A DNA stretch of 64,000 bases from Gammaproteobacteria bacterium. GTDB lineage: Bacteria > Pseudomonadota > Gammaproteobacteria > S012-40. Shown piece by piece: positions 40,070-49,369 of the stretch. The stretch is taken from positions 1-64,000 of the forward strand of contig JAOUMY010000014.1 of the NCBI GenBank assembly GCA_029881255.1, in the 5' to 3' direction. Each line of letters opens with the position of its first letter. Within the stretch, counting starts at the first letter, position 1. The position numbers and the translations under genes are program-made. The notes beneath the pieces were generated by a model. It did not search any database, was not told where the DNA came from, and saw only the letters and a program-made list of their open reading frames with translations.

Positions 40070-41158
40070 ATGTCTCGCTCAGAAGAAGAAAAGCTCAATG
40101 ACATACGCACGCGCATCGACGCGATCGATGAACAAATACAGGGCTTGATCACTGAGCGTGCGTTACAGGCTAAAGAAGTAGCAAAAATCAAGGAAGAAAG
40201 CGGTAGTGACGTGTTCTATCGCCCTGAACGCGAAGCCCAGATACTAGGGCGGATTAAGGAGCGTAATGCAGGTGTCCTGGAAGATAACACCATGGCACGT
40301 CTGTTTCGTGAAATTATCTCTGCCTGTCTCGCCCTCGAAAAAGTGCTCGAAATTAGTTATCTGGGGCCTGAAGGGACTTATACTCACACAGCCGCAGTAA
40401 AGCATTTTGGACATGCAGTAAAGACGCGACCGGCGACAGCGATTGACGAAGTTTTTCGCGATGTAGAGTCTGGAGCCGCCAACTATGGCGTGGTGCCGAT
40501 AGAAAACTCAACAGAGGGTATGGTTAATCATACGCTAGATATGTTTGTACGTTCGCCGTTGAAAATTTGTGGCGAAGTCGAGTTGCGTATCCATCATCAG
40601 TTGTTGAGCCGTGTATCAGAAATTCGTGATATCAATGTTATTTATTCCCATCAACAATCGTTTGCACAATGCCGTGAATGGTTGAATGCCAATATGGCGG
40701 GTATCGAACATCGCGTTGTCAGTAGCAATGGCAGAGCGGCAGAGCTGGCGGCAAAAGAAAGTGGCACGGCAGCGATAGCGGGCGACACGGCTGCCGAACT
40801 CTATCAACTATCAATATTGGCCAGGAATATAGAAGACGAGCCGCAAAACACCACGCGGTTTTTGGTGATTGGAAAGCAGGAAACCCGGCCTAGCGGACGG
40901 GATAAAACTTCTTTGATGCTATCTGCAGGCAACAAGCCGGGTTCGTTATACTCCGTTTTGCAACCAATGAAAAAACATGGCATCAATATGACACGTATTG
41001 AATCGCGTCCTTCAAAACGCGGTATTTGGGACTATGTTTTTTTTGTTGATATTGAGGGTCACTGCGAGGACCCCAAGATTCAGGCCGCGCTTGAAGATTT
41101 GCGCAAGGCCACATCCATGATCAAGATTTTAGGTTCTTACCCTCAGGTAGTGTTCTAA
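40070..41158 (+). CDS. pheA: Bifunctional chorismate mutase / prephenate dehydratase
   Basis: Makes prephenate from chorismate and converts it to phenylpyruvate, the committed branch to phenylalanine. 362 aa. Residues ~5-92 are the AroQ chorismate mutase (RIDAIDEQIQGLITERALQAKEVAKIK), ~96-270 the prephenate dehydratase (YLGPEGTYTHTAAVKHFG; NTTRFLVIG at the end), and ~277-355 an ACT domain with ESRPSKRGIWDYVFFVDIEGH, the phenylalanine-binding region. Five bases after serA and two before hisC, so it is co-transcribed. Confidence 0.97.
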   Translation: MSRSEEEKLNDIRTRIDAIDEQIQGLITERALQAKEVAKIKEESGSDVFYRPEREAQILGRIKERNAGVLEDNTMARLFREIISACLALEKVLEISYLGPEGTYTHTAAVKHFGHAVKTRPATAIDEVFRDVESGAANYGVVPIENSTEGMVNHTLDMFVRSPLKICGEVELRIHHQLLSRVSEIRDINVIYSHQQSFAQCREWLNANMAGIEHRVVSSNGRAAELAAKESGTAAIAGDTAAELYQLSILARNIEDEPQNTTRFLVIGKQETRPSGRDKTSLMLSAGNKPGSLYSVLQPMKKHGINMTRIESRPSKRGIWDYVFFVDIEGHCEDPKIQAALEDLRKATSMIKILGSYPQVVF

Positions 41159-41160
41159 CT

Positions 41161-42270
41161 ATGTCAGACATCGAAAATCGTTTTTTGGCCATGGCGACGC
41201 CTGGCGTAAAAGGACTGAAACCCTATCAACCGGGTAAACCGCTTGAAGAACTGGAGCGTGAATACGGAATCCGTGATGCGGTCAAGTTGGCTTCTAATGA
41301 AAACCCACTCGGACCAAGTCCTGCGGTTATACACGCGGTACAGAGTTTATTAAAAGATGCCTCCCGCTATCCCGACGGCAATGGTTTTAAATTGAAGAAT
41401 GCGCTGGGAAAGAAGTATGGCCTGGATGCAGCACAGATTGTGTTGGGAAATGGCTCTAGCGATGCAATCGAATTTGTCGTTCGTGCATTGGTTAATCCTG
41501 GTGATGAAGTCGTTTTTTCCCAATATTCTTTCGCAATGTATCCAATCTTGACGCAAATGGTCGCGGGAAAGGCCGTAGTTACCCCAGCCAAGGATTGGGG
41601 ACATGATCTTAATGCCATGTCGAATGCGATTACGAAGAAAACCAAAGTTGTTTTCATTGCCAATCCCAATAACCCAACTGGTACGTGGTTGGCAGCGAGT
41701 GATATCGAATCGTTTCTCAATAACGTGCCCGCTGAGGTGGTGGTGGTCATCGATGAGGCCTATTTTGAGTACGTCAGCGAATCAAGCTATGACACCGCGA
41801 TGGATTGGCTGGACCGTTACCCTAATCTCATGGTAACACGGACTTTTTCCAAAGCGTTTGGTCTGGCCGGGTTTCGTGTTGGTTATGGCGCATGTCATCC
41901 AGACCTCGCCAATTTGCTAAACCGCGTGCGCCCCCCCTTTAATGTAAACAGTCTGGCGATGGAAGCAGCGACGATTGCCCTTAAAGACGAATCCCATTTA
42001 AAAAAATCTATCTCAACAAATGCCGAAGGTATGAAATCGGTTTGCGCCACATTTAAAAAAATGGGTTTGAACTATATCCCGTCGGTGGGAAATTTCGTAT
42101 GTGTGGATGTCGGACGTTCTGATATTGAAGTGTTCGAAGCACTGTTGCAAAAAGGCGTGATTGTACGACCTGTCAGCAATTACGACATGCAGAATTTTAT
42201 ACGAGTGACCATAGGTGCGCCGCAGGAAAACGGACGCTTCGTGAACGCGTTGAAAGAGGTGCTGGGCTGA
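41161..42270 (+). CDS. hisC: Histidinol-phosphate aminotransferase (HisC2 type)
   Basis: Class I/II PLP aminotransferase, 369 aa. Motifs: ASNENPLGPSP, NPNNPTGTWL, DEAYFEYV and the PLP-lysine segment TRTFSKAFGLAGFRVGYG. It converts imidazole acetol phosphate to histidinol phosphate; in this pheA–hisC–tyrA setting, as in Pseudomonas, it may also transaminate aromatic keto acids to Phe and Tyr. Its stop overlaps the tyrA start by one base (TGATG). No other his genes are nearby, which favours an aromatic role. Confidence 0.93.
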   Translation: MSDIENRFLAMATPGVKGLKPYQPGKPLEELEREYGIRDAVKLASNENPLGPSPAVIHAVQSLLKDASRYPDGNGFKLKNALGKKYGLDAAQIVLGNGSSDAIEFVVRALVNPGDEVVFSQYSFAMYPILTQMVAGKAVVTPAKDWGHDLNAMSNAITKKTKVVFIANPNNPTGTWLAASDIESFLNNVPAEVVVVIDEAYFEYVSESSYDTAMDWLDRYPNLMVTRTFSKAFGLAGFRVGYGACHPDLANLLNRVRPPFNVNSLAMEAATIALKDESHLKKSISTNAEGMKSVCATFKKMGLNYIPSVGNFVCVDVGRSDIEVFEALLQKGVIVRPVSNYDMQNFIRVTIGAPQENGRFVNALKEVLG

Positions 42271-43139
42271 TGCCAGCGCTTTTTGAGCGCATGACCGTCA
42301 TTGGTGTAGGCCTGATTGGCGGATCTTTGGCGCGCGCAGCACGTGCCAAGGAGTTGTGTGCTGAAATAGTCGGTTATGGTCGAGACATCGAACAACTGCG
42401 ATTGGCGGTAGAACTCGGTGTAATCGATTCTTTTGAGTCTGACATTGCACAGGCAGTGGAAAAATCGGATCTAATTGTATTGGCTGCCCCCGTTGGGGCA
42501 ATGCGTGACCTGTTTTTAATGATCAAACCACATGTGCGCAAAGATGCGTTGATTACTGATGTAGGTAGTTCAAAGCAAAGCGTGGTAGACGATGCAGCGC
42601 AGGTGTGGGACGAATTGCCAGAGGGTTTTGTCCCAGGTCATCCAATTGCAGGCACGGAAAAAAGTGGCGTAAAGGCATCGTTTGCTGAATTGTTTGAGCA
42701 TCGTTGCACCATATTGACGCCCGTTCCACAAAGCGCTCCCTGGGCCATCGACAAGCTTCGCAAATTATGGGAAGGTGTCGGTGCTGAAGTTGCGATGATG
42801 GATGCCCATCACCATGATGAGGTGCTTGCAGCGACCAGTCATATCCCTCATGTACTGGCCTTTGCCCTGGTCGATACCCTTGGGCGTATGCAGGAGCGTA
42901 AAGAGATTTTTCGCTTTGCAGCAGGTGGTTTTCGTGATTTTACGCGGATCGCATCCAGTGATCCGGAGATGTGGCGGGACATTTGTTTGCATAATAGTGA
43001 CGCCATAATTCATGTATTGCACCTGTTCCGAAAAGAACTGGATACTCTGGAAGACGCTATTCGAAGTAAAAACGGTGAGGCAGTAAAGACAATACTGCAG
43101 CGCGCAAAACAATTAAGAGACACTAATGTGGTGGTTTAA
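42270..43139 (+). CDS. tyrA: Prephenate dehydrogenase
   Basis: NAD(P)-dependent oxidative decarboxylation of prephenate (or arogenate dehydrogenation) to the tyrosine precursor. 289 aa without a mutase domain. The Rossmann motif is VIGVGLIGGSLARAARAKEL, followed by ITDVGSSKQSVV, PGHPIAGTEKSGV and the helical dimer domain with HHHDEVLAATSHIPHVLAFAL. In P. aeruginosa tyrA and aroA are fused; here they are separate and a glutaredoxin-like gene lies between. Confidence 0.96.
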   Translation: MPALFERMTVIGVGLIGGSLARAARAKELCAEIVGYGRDIEQLRLAVELGVIDSFESDIAQAVEKSDLIVLAAPVGAMRDLFLMIKPHVRKDALITDVGSSKQSVVDDAAQVWDELPEGFVPGHPIAGTEKSGVKASFAELFEHRCTILTPVPQSAPWAIDKLRKLWEGVGAEVAMMDAHHHDEVLAATSHIPHVLAFALVDTLGRMQERKEIFRFAAGGFRDFTRIASSDPEMWRDICLHNSDAIIHVLHLFRKELDTLEDAIRSKNGEAVKTILQRAKQLRDTNVVV

Positions 43140-43151
43140 ACAGGAGGCCAA

Positions 43152-43547
43152 GTGAAACTGATTCGTTGGATATTAGGGCGAATTATTCTTGTAATTGAAT
43201 GGATAATGGCGCCGAGAGGCGTAGGGCGCAGCCATGAGGCTCAGCGTGTGCTGGATGAAGCAACGCAAGGCATGACGCTATATCAATTACATACCTGTCC
43301 ATTTTGTGTGATGGTTCGACATGCAATGAAAAAGCAGAGTCTAAATATTCGCACGCGCGATGTGCGTCGTGATGCGGCGGCGAAAGCTGAGTTGATCGCC
43401 TATGGTGGAAAGTACCAGGTACCCTGTCTGCGTATTGAGCATGGACCAGACAAAGTGGAGTGGATGTACGAATCCAGTGACATCAAGCAGTTTTTGCAAA
43501 GTAGGTTTGGTTCTACAGAAGCCGTGCAAGGCTCATCGGCTGGTTAA
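43152..43547 (+). CDS. Membrane-anchored glutaredoxin-like protein
   Basis: 131 aa. The thioredoxin-fold part starts near residue 41 (LYQLHTCPFCVMVRHAMKK), with a CPFC dithiol active site, the cis-Pro region YQVPCLRIEHGPDKVEWMYESSDIKQFL, and the pattern of glutaredoxin/GST N-terminal domains. The N-terminal stretch LIRWILGRIILVIEWIM is hydrophobic with flanking positive charges, suggesting a membrane anchor. It sits between tyrA and aroA with tiny gaps (12 and 2 bp), so it is co-transcribed with aromatic amino acid genes; no functional link is obvious. Confidence 0.8.
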   Translation: MKLIRWILGRIILVIEWIMAPRGVGRSHEAQRVLDEATQGMTLYQLHTCPFCVMVRHAMKKQSLNIRTRDVRRDAAAKAELIAYGGKYQVPCLRIEHGPDKVEWMYESSDIKQFLQSRFGSTEAVQGSSAG

Positions 43548-43549
43548 AT

Positions 43550-44872
43550 ATGTCATCAAGTAAAAATATTCAGTACCGCGTTTCCTCTGGCGGCGCATTA
43601 AATGGCGATATTCGTGTCGCTGGTGACAAATCGATTTCTCATCGCAGTATTATGCTCGGTTCTCTGGCCGACGGCGTTACCGAAGTCAGTGGTTTTCTCG
43701 AAGGCGAAGATAGTCTCGCCACCTTGCGTGCTTTTCGTGACATGGGTGTGAAAATACAAGGGCCAGACAAAGGTCGCGTCACCATACATGGTGTCGGTAT
43801 CGACGGTTTGAGACCGTCTAATAAGCCGTTGGATTTAGGAAACTCAGGAACATCGATGCGCTTAATGGCTGGTCTACTTGCGGGTCAGAAATTTGATTCC
43901 ACATTAGTCGGCGATAGCAGTTTGTCTGGTCGACCCATGCGTCGCGTAACTGACCCGTTGGCGACGATGGGCGCGAAAATTGATACTACTGACAAAGGTT
44001 GTGCTCCTTTACATGTCCACGGTGGTCAGACCTTAAAAGGCATCCATTACGATATGCCTATGGCGAGTGCGCAGGTGAAATCCTGTTTATTGCTTGCGGG
44101 ACTTTATGCACAGGGTGAAACATCAGTAACAGAACCCGGTGTGACTCGCGATCATACTGAACGAATGTTGCGCGCTTTTGGATACAACGTAGAGGTGAAA
44201 GGTAATCACGTCAGTGTCCAGGGTGGCGGACGGCTGAAAGCCACGACTATTGAAGTACCCGCCGATATCTCTTCAACCGCGTTTTTCCTTGTGGGCGCAA
44301 GTATCGCCGCTAATTCAGAAATACGATTGACCCATGTCGGTATTAACCCGACGCGCACTGGTGTCATTGACATTCTCAAGCTCATGGGTGCTGATCTGAC
44401 GCTGGAAAATGAGCGTATGGCCGGCGGCGAACCGGTTGCCGACATCGTAGTGCGCTCGGCGAAGCTCAATGGTATCGAAATTCCTGAACATCTGGTACCG
44501 CTGGCTATTGATGAGTTTCCAGCCTTATTTGTTGCGGCTGCCTGCGCCGAAGGCAAGACAGTCCTGACAGGTGCGGAAGAGTTGCGTGTTAAGGAAAGTG
44601 ATCGTATTCAGGTTATGGCCGATGGACTTATCGCTCTTGGTGTCGATGCCCAAGCCACGCCAGACGGCATGATCATCAATGGCGGTCAATTGAATGGCGG
44701 CAGAGTTGACAGTCATGGTGACCACCGTATTGCGATGTCTTTTGCAATGGCCGCTTTGCGAGCTTCTGGAGAGATCGTAATTGATAATTGTGCAAATGTG
44801 GCGACATCATTTCCAAATTTCGTCGAAATTGTAAATGGGGCAGGTTTGAGTTTGAAGGTGAATTCCTTGTGA
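43550..44872 (+). CDS. aroA: 3-phosphoshikimate 1-carboxyvinyltransferase (EPSP synthase)
   Basis: Sixth step of the shikimate pathway: joins phosphoenolpyruvate to shikimate 3-phosphate. 440 aa. Motifs: GDKSISHRSIMLGSLADG for substrate binding, LGNSGTSMRLMAGLLAGQ (the glyphosate-loop region, with Gly and Thr/Met as in class II-like forms), and RVKESDRIQVMADGL near the C-terminus. It overlaps cmk by four bases (GTGA), so translation is coupled. The aroA–cmk–rpsA order is widely conserved. Confidence 0.96.
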   Translation: MSSSKNIQYRVSSGGALNGDIRVAGDKSISHRSIMLGSLADGVTEVSGFLEGEDSLATLRAFRDMGVKIQGPDKGRVTIHGVGIDGLRPSNKPLDLGNSGTSMRLMAGLLAGQKFDSTLVGDSSLSGRPMRRVTDPLATMGAKIDTTDKGCAPLHVHGGQTLKGIHYDMPMASAQVKSCLLLAGLYAQGETSVTEPGVTRDHTERMLRAFGYNVEVKGNHVSVQGGGRLKATTIEVPADISSTAFFLVGASIAANSEIRLTHVGINPTRTGVIDILKLMGADLTLENERMAGGEPVADIVVRSAKLNGIEIPEHLVPLAIDEFPALFVAAACAEGKTVLTGAEELRVKESDRIQVMADGLIALGVDAQATPDGMIINGGQLNGGRVDSHGDHRIAMSFAMAALRASGEIVIDNCANVATSFPNFVEIVNGAGLSLKVNSL

Positions 44873-45564
44873 CAGAGGAAGCCGTACCTGTAATCACCAT
44901 CGATGGGCCCGGCGGTTCTGGAAAAGGCACCATCGGCGCGCGTCTGGCCAATGAGCTAGGTTGGGAGTTTCTCGATAGTGGCGCACTTTATCGACTGGTT
45001 GGTTTAGCTGCCAGCAAGCATGACGTGTCATTAGATAACGAAGAGGCTCTGGAAAAGATTGCCCGGGAGCTAGATGCCCAATTTGCCGTGAAGCGCGTAG
45101 GCGAGGAGATCCTCCACTATACTTATTTAGAAGATGAGGATGTTGGAGCGGAGTTGCGTACAGAGGCCGCAGGGGCTGCTGCTTCGAAAGTGGCGGTATT
45201 ACAAAAGGTTAGGGCTGCGCTACTGCAGCGGCAACGGGATTTCCGTATTTCTCCAGGCCTGGTCTGTGATGGAAGAGACATGGGTACCACCGTCTTTCCC
45301 GATGCTGAGCTAAAGATATACCTCACTGCAAGTGCCGAAGAAAGGGCCAAAAGACGGGCGAAGCAGTTGAAAAACAAGGGGCTCGGTGCTAACCTTGCGC
45401 AGATTTTGGCCGATATCAAGGCACGGGACGAGCGGGATATGAACCGTAGCGCCTCACCTCTGGTTCCAGCGGATGATGCTGTCGTCGTCGATACTACCGA
45501 AATGGGGGTAATCGAAGTCGAGGAACGTATCCGGGATCTAGTCAAATCGCGCTTTAATCTTTAA
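44869..45564 (+). CDS. cmk: Cytidylate kinase
   Basis: Phosphorylates CMP and dCMP with ATP. 231 aa from the GTG at 44869, which overlaps the aroA stop; the frame that starts at 44788 lies inside aroA and is rejected. The P-loop is IDGPGGSGKGTIG; further motifs are FLDSGALYR, CDGRDMGTTVFPDA and ASAEERAKRRAKQL, typical of bacterial CMP kinases. The rpsA gene follows after a 119-bp leader. Confidence 0.96.
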   Translation: MTEEAVPVITIDGPGGSGKGTIGARLANELGWEFLDSGALYRLVGLAASKHDVSLDNEEALEKIARELDAQFAVKRVGEEILHYTYLEDEDVGAELRTEAAGAAASKVAVLQKVRAALLQRQRDFRISPGLVCDGRDMGTTVFPDAELKIYLTASAEERAKRRAKQLKNKGLGANLAQILADIKARDERDMNRSASPLVPADDAVVVDTTEMGVIEVEERIRDLVKSRFNL

Positions 45565-45649
45565 CTTAGGTTGAATAAGTGGTGGAGCCTCCTCCGAATT
45601 ATGGGGAAGAGGTTGCTATACTTATTTGTATTTTTCACTTAAACACACG

Positions 45650-45666
45650 AACTCTCGTTGAGAGTT
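45650..45666 (+). promoter_or_regulatory. rpsA leader stem-loop
   Basis: A perfect 7-bp stem AACTCTC / GAGAGTT with a GTT loop, 18 bp upstream of the rpsA ATG. The bases before the ATG (GGTTGAACATCAA) contain no proper Shine-Dalgarno sequence. In E. coli and relatives the rpsA leader likewise lacks a good SD and folds into hairpins that allow efficient initiation and S1 autoregulation. The same mechanism here is inference. Confidence 0.5.
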
Positions 45667-45683
45667 TATAGGTTGAACATCAA

Positions 45684-47354
45684 ATGACTGAAAGTTTCGC
45701 TGAACTTTTCGCGCAAAGTATTACCAACGATAAAATGGCTCCTGGCTCTATAATTAGCGGTCAGGTTGTTAGCATCGAAGGCGATTTCGTAATCGTCAAC
45801 GCCGGATTAAAGTCCGAAGGCGTTATTCCCATAGAGCAGTTCTTCAATGAAAGAGGAGAACTGGAAGTTACGATCGGTGACGAAGTCGACGTGGCTCTGG
45901 ATTCTCTGGAAGACGGCTTTGGTGAGACGCGTCTCTCCCGCGAAAAGGCCAAGCGTGCCCAGACATGGATTATGCTTGAGAAGGCCAGCGAAGCGAACGA
46001 AACAGTCAAAGGTATTATCACCGACAAGGTTAAAGGTGGTTTTACTGTTGAAATCTCCGACGTACGCGCGTTCCTCCCAGGTTCACTGGTAGATGTACGC
46101 CCAGTACGTGATCCTTCTTATCTGGAAGGCAAAGAACTCGAATTCAAAGTTATCAAGATCGACCGCCGTCGTAACAACGTCGTGGTATCACGTCGCGCAG
46201 TGGTTGAATCAGAAAGCAGTGTTGAGCGCGATGAGTTGCTCAAGAATCTGCAGGAAGGCCAGGTGGTCAAGGGTATCGTTAAGAATCTTACTGACTACGG
46301 TGCTTTCGTTGATCTGGGCGGTGTTGACGGTCTGTTGCACATCACTGACATGGCGTGGAAGCGCGTTAAGCATCCAGGTGAAATCGTCAAGGTTGGCGAT
46401 GAAATCGATGTACGCGTACTGAAGTTTGATCGTGATCGCAACCGCGTTTCCTTAGGCATGAAGCAGCTGGGTGAAGATCCTTGGGCGGATATCGCTCGCC
46501 GTTACCCGGTTGACAAGCGTCTTACTGGTAAGGTTACCAATATCGCTGATTACGGCTGTTTCGTTGAAATCGAAGACGGTGTTGAAGGTCTGGTTCACGT
46601 TTCTGAAATGGATTGGACGAACAAGAATATCCACCCAAGCAAAGTCGTACAGCTGGGTGATGAAGTTGAAGTTGTTGTACTCGACATCGATGAAGAGCGT
46701 CGTCGTATTTCTCTTGGTATCAAGCAGTGTCAGGCCAATCCTTGGGAAGATTTTGCTTCCAAGCACAACAAGGGTGATCGCATCGCTGGCAAGATCAAAT
46801 CAATTACTGATTTCGGTATCTTCATTGGTCTGGACGGTGGTATCGATGGTCTGGTCCACGCGTCTGATATCTCCTGGAACGAATCAGAAGAAGATGCCTT
46901 GCGTCGCTATAAGAAGGGTGATGAAGTTGAAACTACCATCCTGGTTGTCGACGCGGAACGTGAGCGTATCTCTTTAGGTATCAAACAGCTTGAGCAAGAT
47001 CCTTTCGCCAATTTCATGGCGGCACATCCTAAGGGCAGCATCATCACTGGTAAGGTGTCTGATGTTGACGCCAAAGGTGCCACTATCGACTTGGGTGACG
47101 GTGTTGAGGGTCAGTTGAGAGCATCTGAAATTTCCCGCGAGCGTATCGAAGACGCACGCAATGCATTGTCTATTGGTCAGGAAGTTGAAGCGAAATTCAT
47201 CGGTGTAGACCGCAAGAATCGCGTTATCAGCCTGTCGATCAAGGCGAAAGACATGCATGAAGAAGCGGAAGCTATCAGTGATTACAAGTCCAGCGCCCCA
47301 GCAACAACCACTTTGGGTGATTTGCTGAAAGAGCAGATGGAAAGTAAGAGCTAA
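45684..47354 (+). CDS. rpsA: 30S ribosomal protein S1
   Basis: RNA-binding ribosomal protein that helps place mRNA on the 30S subunit. 556 aa (E. coli 557), made of six S1 domains; the clearest units begin near [97 protein letters not shown] and [20 protein letters not shown]. The translation start lacks a Shine-Dalgarno sequence, usual for this gene. A strong terminator follows at 47381. Confidence 0.98.
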   Translation: MTESFAELFAQSITNDKMAPGSIISGQVVSIEGDFVIVNAGLKSEGVIPIEQFFNERGELEVTIGDEVDVALDSLEDGFGETRLSREKAKRAQTWIMLEKASEANETVKGIITDKVKGGFTVEISDVRAFLPGSLVDVRPVRDPSYLEGKELEFKVIKIDRRRNNVVVSRRAVVESESSVERDELLKNLQEGQVVKGIVKNLTDYGAFVDLGGVDGLLHITDMAWKRVKHPGEIVKVGDEIDVRVLKFDRDRNRVSLGMKQLGEDPWADIARRYPVDKRLTGKVTNIADYGCFVEIEDGVEGLVHVSEMDWTNKNIHPSKVVQLGDEVEVVVLDIDEERRRISLGIKQCQANPWEDFASKHNKGDRIAGKIKSITDFGIFIGLDGGIDGLVHASDISWNESEEDALRRYKKGDEVETTILVVDAERERISLGIKQLEQDPFANFMAAHPKGSIITGKVSDVDAKGATIDLGDGVEGQLRASEISRERIEDARNALSIGQEVEAKFIGVDRKNRVISLSIKAKDMHEEAEAISDYKSSAPATTTLGDLLKEQMESKS

Positions 47355-47380
47355 CACCTTATCCTGGCTTGATTTGTGCT

Positions 47381-47416
47381 AAAAAAGCGTGTGAGTTTTC
47401 TCACACGCTTTTTTTT
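47381..47416 (+). terminator. Rho-independent terminator after rpsA
   Basis: Stem AAGCGTGTGAG / CTCACACGCTT with a TTTT loop, preceded by an A-run and followed by a T-run, 27 bp past the rpsA stop. It is near-symmetric and could work in both directions. Confidence 0.9.
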
Positions 47417-47418
47417 GC

Positions 47419-47448
47419 TTGCTTTTTTTTAAAAGCTAACTGTATGAT
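47419..47448 (+). promoter_or_regulatory. Candidate ihfB promoter
   Basis: TTGCTT (47419-47424) and TATGAT (47443-47448) with an 18-bp spacer, right after the rpsA terminator and about 75 bp before ihfB. It suggests ihfB has its own promoter, as in E. coli. Identified by eye. Confidence 0.4.
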
Positions 47449-47524
47449 TAGATTGATGATTCTTTTGGGGGTCTCAATCAGGGTTTGGCACAAATCTTAA
47501 CTCGGAATAGATGGTGGCTTGTTT

Positions 47525-47839
47525 ATGGATAGTGGAAGCGCACAAGAAACGACCATGACCAAGTCAGAGCTGATGGAAGCTCTGGCAAAGAAACAATCAC
47601 AGCTGGCGTTCAGGGATGTTGAACTCGCTGTAAAGACAATTCTGGAACAGATGACTCAGGCACTCGCTACTGGAGACAGAATTGAAATCAGAGGATTTGG
47701 CAGTTTTTCACTGCATTTCCGTCCACCCAGGATGGGACGAAATCCGAAGACGGGCGAACCCGTGCCACTGGCGGGAAAATATGTTCCTCACTTCAAGCCG
47801 GGCAAGGAGTTGCGCGAACGCGTGACTGAAACTAAATAA
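47525..47839 (+). CDS. ihfB: Integration host factor subunit beta
   Basis: DNA-bending nucleoid protein, partner of IhfA. The body [14 protein letters not shown] … [30 protein letters not shown] … [14 protein letters not shown] is clearly IHF-beta. The start is uncertain: an ATG at 47525 has GGTGG seven bases upstream and gives 104 aa, while the ATG at 47555 matches the E. coli N-terminus (94 aa) but has no good ribosome-binding site. The intercalating Pro in NPKTGEPVP is present. The position after rpsA is conserved. Confidence 0.95.
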   Translation: MDSGSAQETTMTKSELMEALAKKQSQLAFRDVELAVKTILEQMTQALATGDRIEIRGFGSFSLHFRPPRMGRNPKTGEPVPLAGKYVPHFKPGKELRERVTETK

Positions 47840-47924
47840 GAAATACTCACATATCAGCAAGTTTGTTAGTATTACCGTGTTTCGCGCTGTTTGATTCCAA
47901 AATGTTTAACGCGGGTATAGGCTA

Positions 47925-48215
47925 ATGAACAAAGTCGTCACGCTTCTTTTTCTTTTCGCCGTTTTGTTATTGGCATTGAGTTTTGCTGTTATCAACGCAC
48001 ATTCTGTGCAATTGAACTACTACGTCGGCGAATTGAATCTGCCGCTTTCGTTTTTGGTGATAAGTGCCCTGATTTTCGGTGCGTTTTTGGGCTCCGTTGC
48101 AATGATGCGCCCACTTTTTGGCTTGAGACTTGAGATTGCACGCTTACGAAAGCTTGCCAAGGTGAATGAAAAAGAAATCAATAACCTTCGTTCTATTCCA
48201 GTTAAGGAACCGTAA
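47925..48215 (+). CDS. lapA: Lipopolysaccharide assembly protein A (LapA, DUF1049)
   Basis: 96-aa inner-membrane protein with two hydrophobic helices (residues ~5-24 and ~39-61) and a short basic C-terminal tail with a coiled coil (LRLEIARLRKLAKVNEKEINNL). The pattern VVTLLFLFAVLLLALSFA … LNYY is typical of LapA/YciS. It works with LapB to set lipopolysaccharide synthesis through LpxC proteolysis. Six bases before lapB. Confidence 0.92.
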   Translation: MNKVVTLLFLFAVLLLALSFAVINAHSVQLNYYVGELNLPLSFLVISALIFGAFLGSVAMMRPLFGLRLEIARLRKLAKVNEKEINNLRSIPVKEP

Positions 48216-48220
48216 CGTTC

Positions 48221-49369
48221 ATGGAGAGCCTGTTTTGGTTACTCTTACCCGTCGCAGCTCTATCAGGTTGGTTAGCCTGTCAACGACATGCGGTTAACAA
48301 GTCGGCAAATAATTCCGCATCTTCGTCAATCGACAACATTCAATACTATCGTGGTGTTAACTTTCTACTAAATGATCAGCCGGACAAGGCGCTCAATGTT
48401 TTTATTGAAATGCTGGAAGTCAATAGCGAAACGGTTGAATTACATCTGGCCCTGGGTCACCTGTTTCGCCAACAGGGCGACGTAGAGCGTTCTATACGAT
48501 TGCACCAAAACTTACTCGCGCGCCCGAACCTGAACGTCGATTTGCGTGCACAAATCAGATTGGAATTAGGAAAAGACTATTTAAAAGCCGGATTGTTGGA
48601 TCGCGCTGAGCAAGTCTTGAATGAGTTTCGTCACGACCGACATCTCAATAGAGAAGCGTTGGAGTTGTTGCGGGATCTTTATGAGCTTGAGCGAGATTGG
48701 GACGCGGCGTTAAGCGTCGGATTGCAGTTGCAGAAAAAATCAAAGATTGATCTGCGGATTCCTCTTGCGCACTATTATTGCGAGTTGGCCGAAAAAGCAT
48801 TTCAAGCCAAGGACTGGGATGGGGTGAAACGATGCGTGAAATATGCCCTAGGTACTAATCGTCAAAATGTCAGGGCAAATTTAATATTGGCACGAGCGGC
48901 GGCAATCCGTAATGATCATGGCAAAGCGGTGGAGATACTGTTGAAGATTCCGCGTCAGGATGATCGTTTCGTTTCTGAAATTGTTTTGCCATTAGCGGAT
49001 TGCTACCAACAATTAGAGTTGCAAGATGGGTATCACAAATCGGGCAATAATTTGTTGCAGGTCGTAAAGCGCCTAACTCACGCCGATATATTACGTAAAT
49101 CGAAAACAGCTGGGACGCCATTGTCTACTGACGGCCTTGTTGATCTTGACGAGGGCATAAGTCTGGCCGGGGTTAGTCGATACTTGAATTTGATAGGGCA
49201 GCAAGCGCAGGGTGATAACGCGCAGATAATTTCCCGTGTGGTGAGGTTATTAGATAAAGTAACCGAGCATCTTGGGAGCTATCGCTGTGAACTTTGTGGA
49301 TTTAGTGGAAAGTCGCTGCACTGGCAATGTCCGAGCTGTCGCGAATGGCAAAGTGTAATACCTATTTAA
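48221..49369 (+). CDS. lapB: Lipopolysaccharide assembly protein B (LapB/YciM)
   Basis: 382 aa. An N-terminal membrane anchor (LFWLLLPVAALSGWLACQ) is followed by about nine tetratricopeptide repeats (ALNVFIEMLEVNSETVELHLALGHLFRQQGDVERSI is a clear pair). The C-terminal rubredoxin-like zinc site has CELCG and CPSC (last ~30 residues). LapB promotes FtsH-mediated turnover of LpxC and so limits LPS synthesis. Co-transcribed with lapA, and its stop precedes the pyrF start directly. Confidence 0.95.
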   Translation: MESLFWLLLPVAALSGWLACQRHAVNKSANNSASSSIDNIQYYRGVNFLLNDQPDKALNVFIEMLEVNSETVELHLALGHLFRQQGDVERSIRLHQNLLARPNLNVDLRAQIRLELGKDYLKAGLLDRAEQVLNEFRHDRHLNREALELLRDLYELERDWDAALSVGLQLQKKSKIDLRIPLAHYYCELAEKAFQAKDWDGVKRCVKYALGTNRQNVRANLILARAAAIRNDHGKAVEILLKIPRQDDRFVSEIVLPLADCYQQLELQDGYHKSGNNLLQVVKRLTHADILRKSKTAGTPLSTDGLVDLDEGISLAGVSRYLNLIGQQAQGDNAQIISRVVRLLDKVTEHLGSYRCELCGFSGKSLHWQCPSCREWQSVIPI

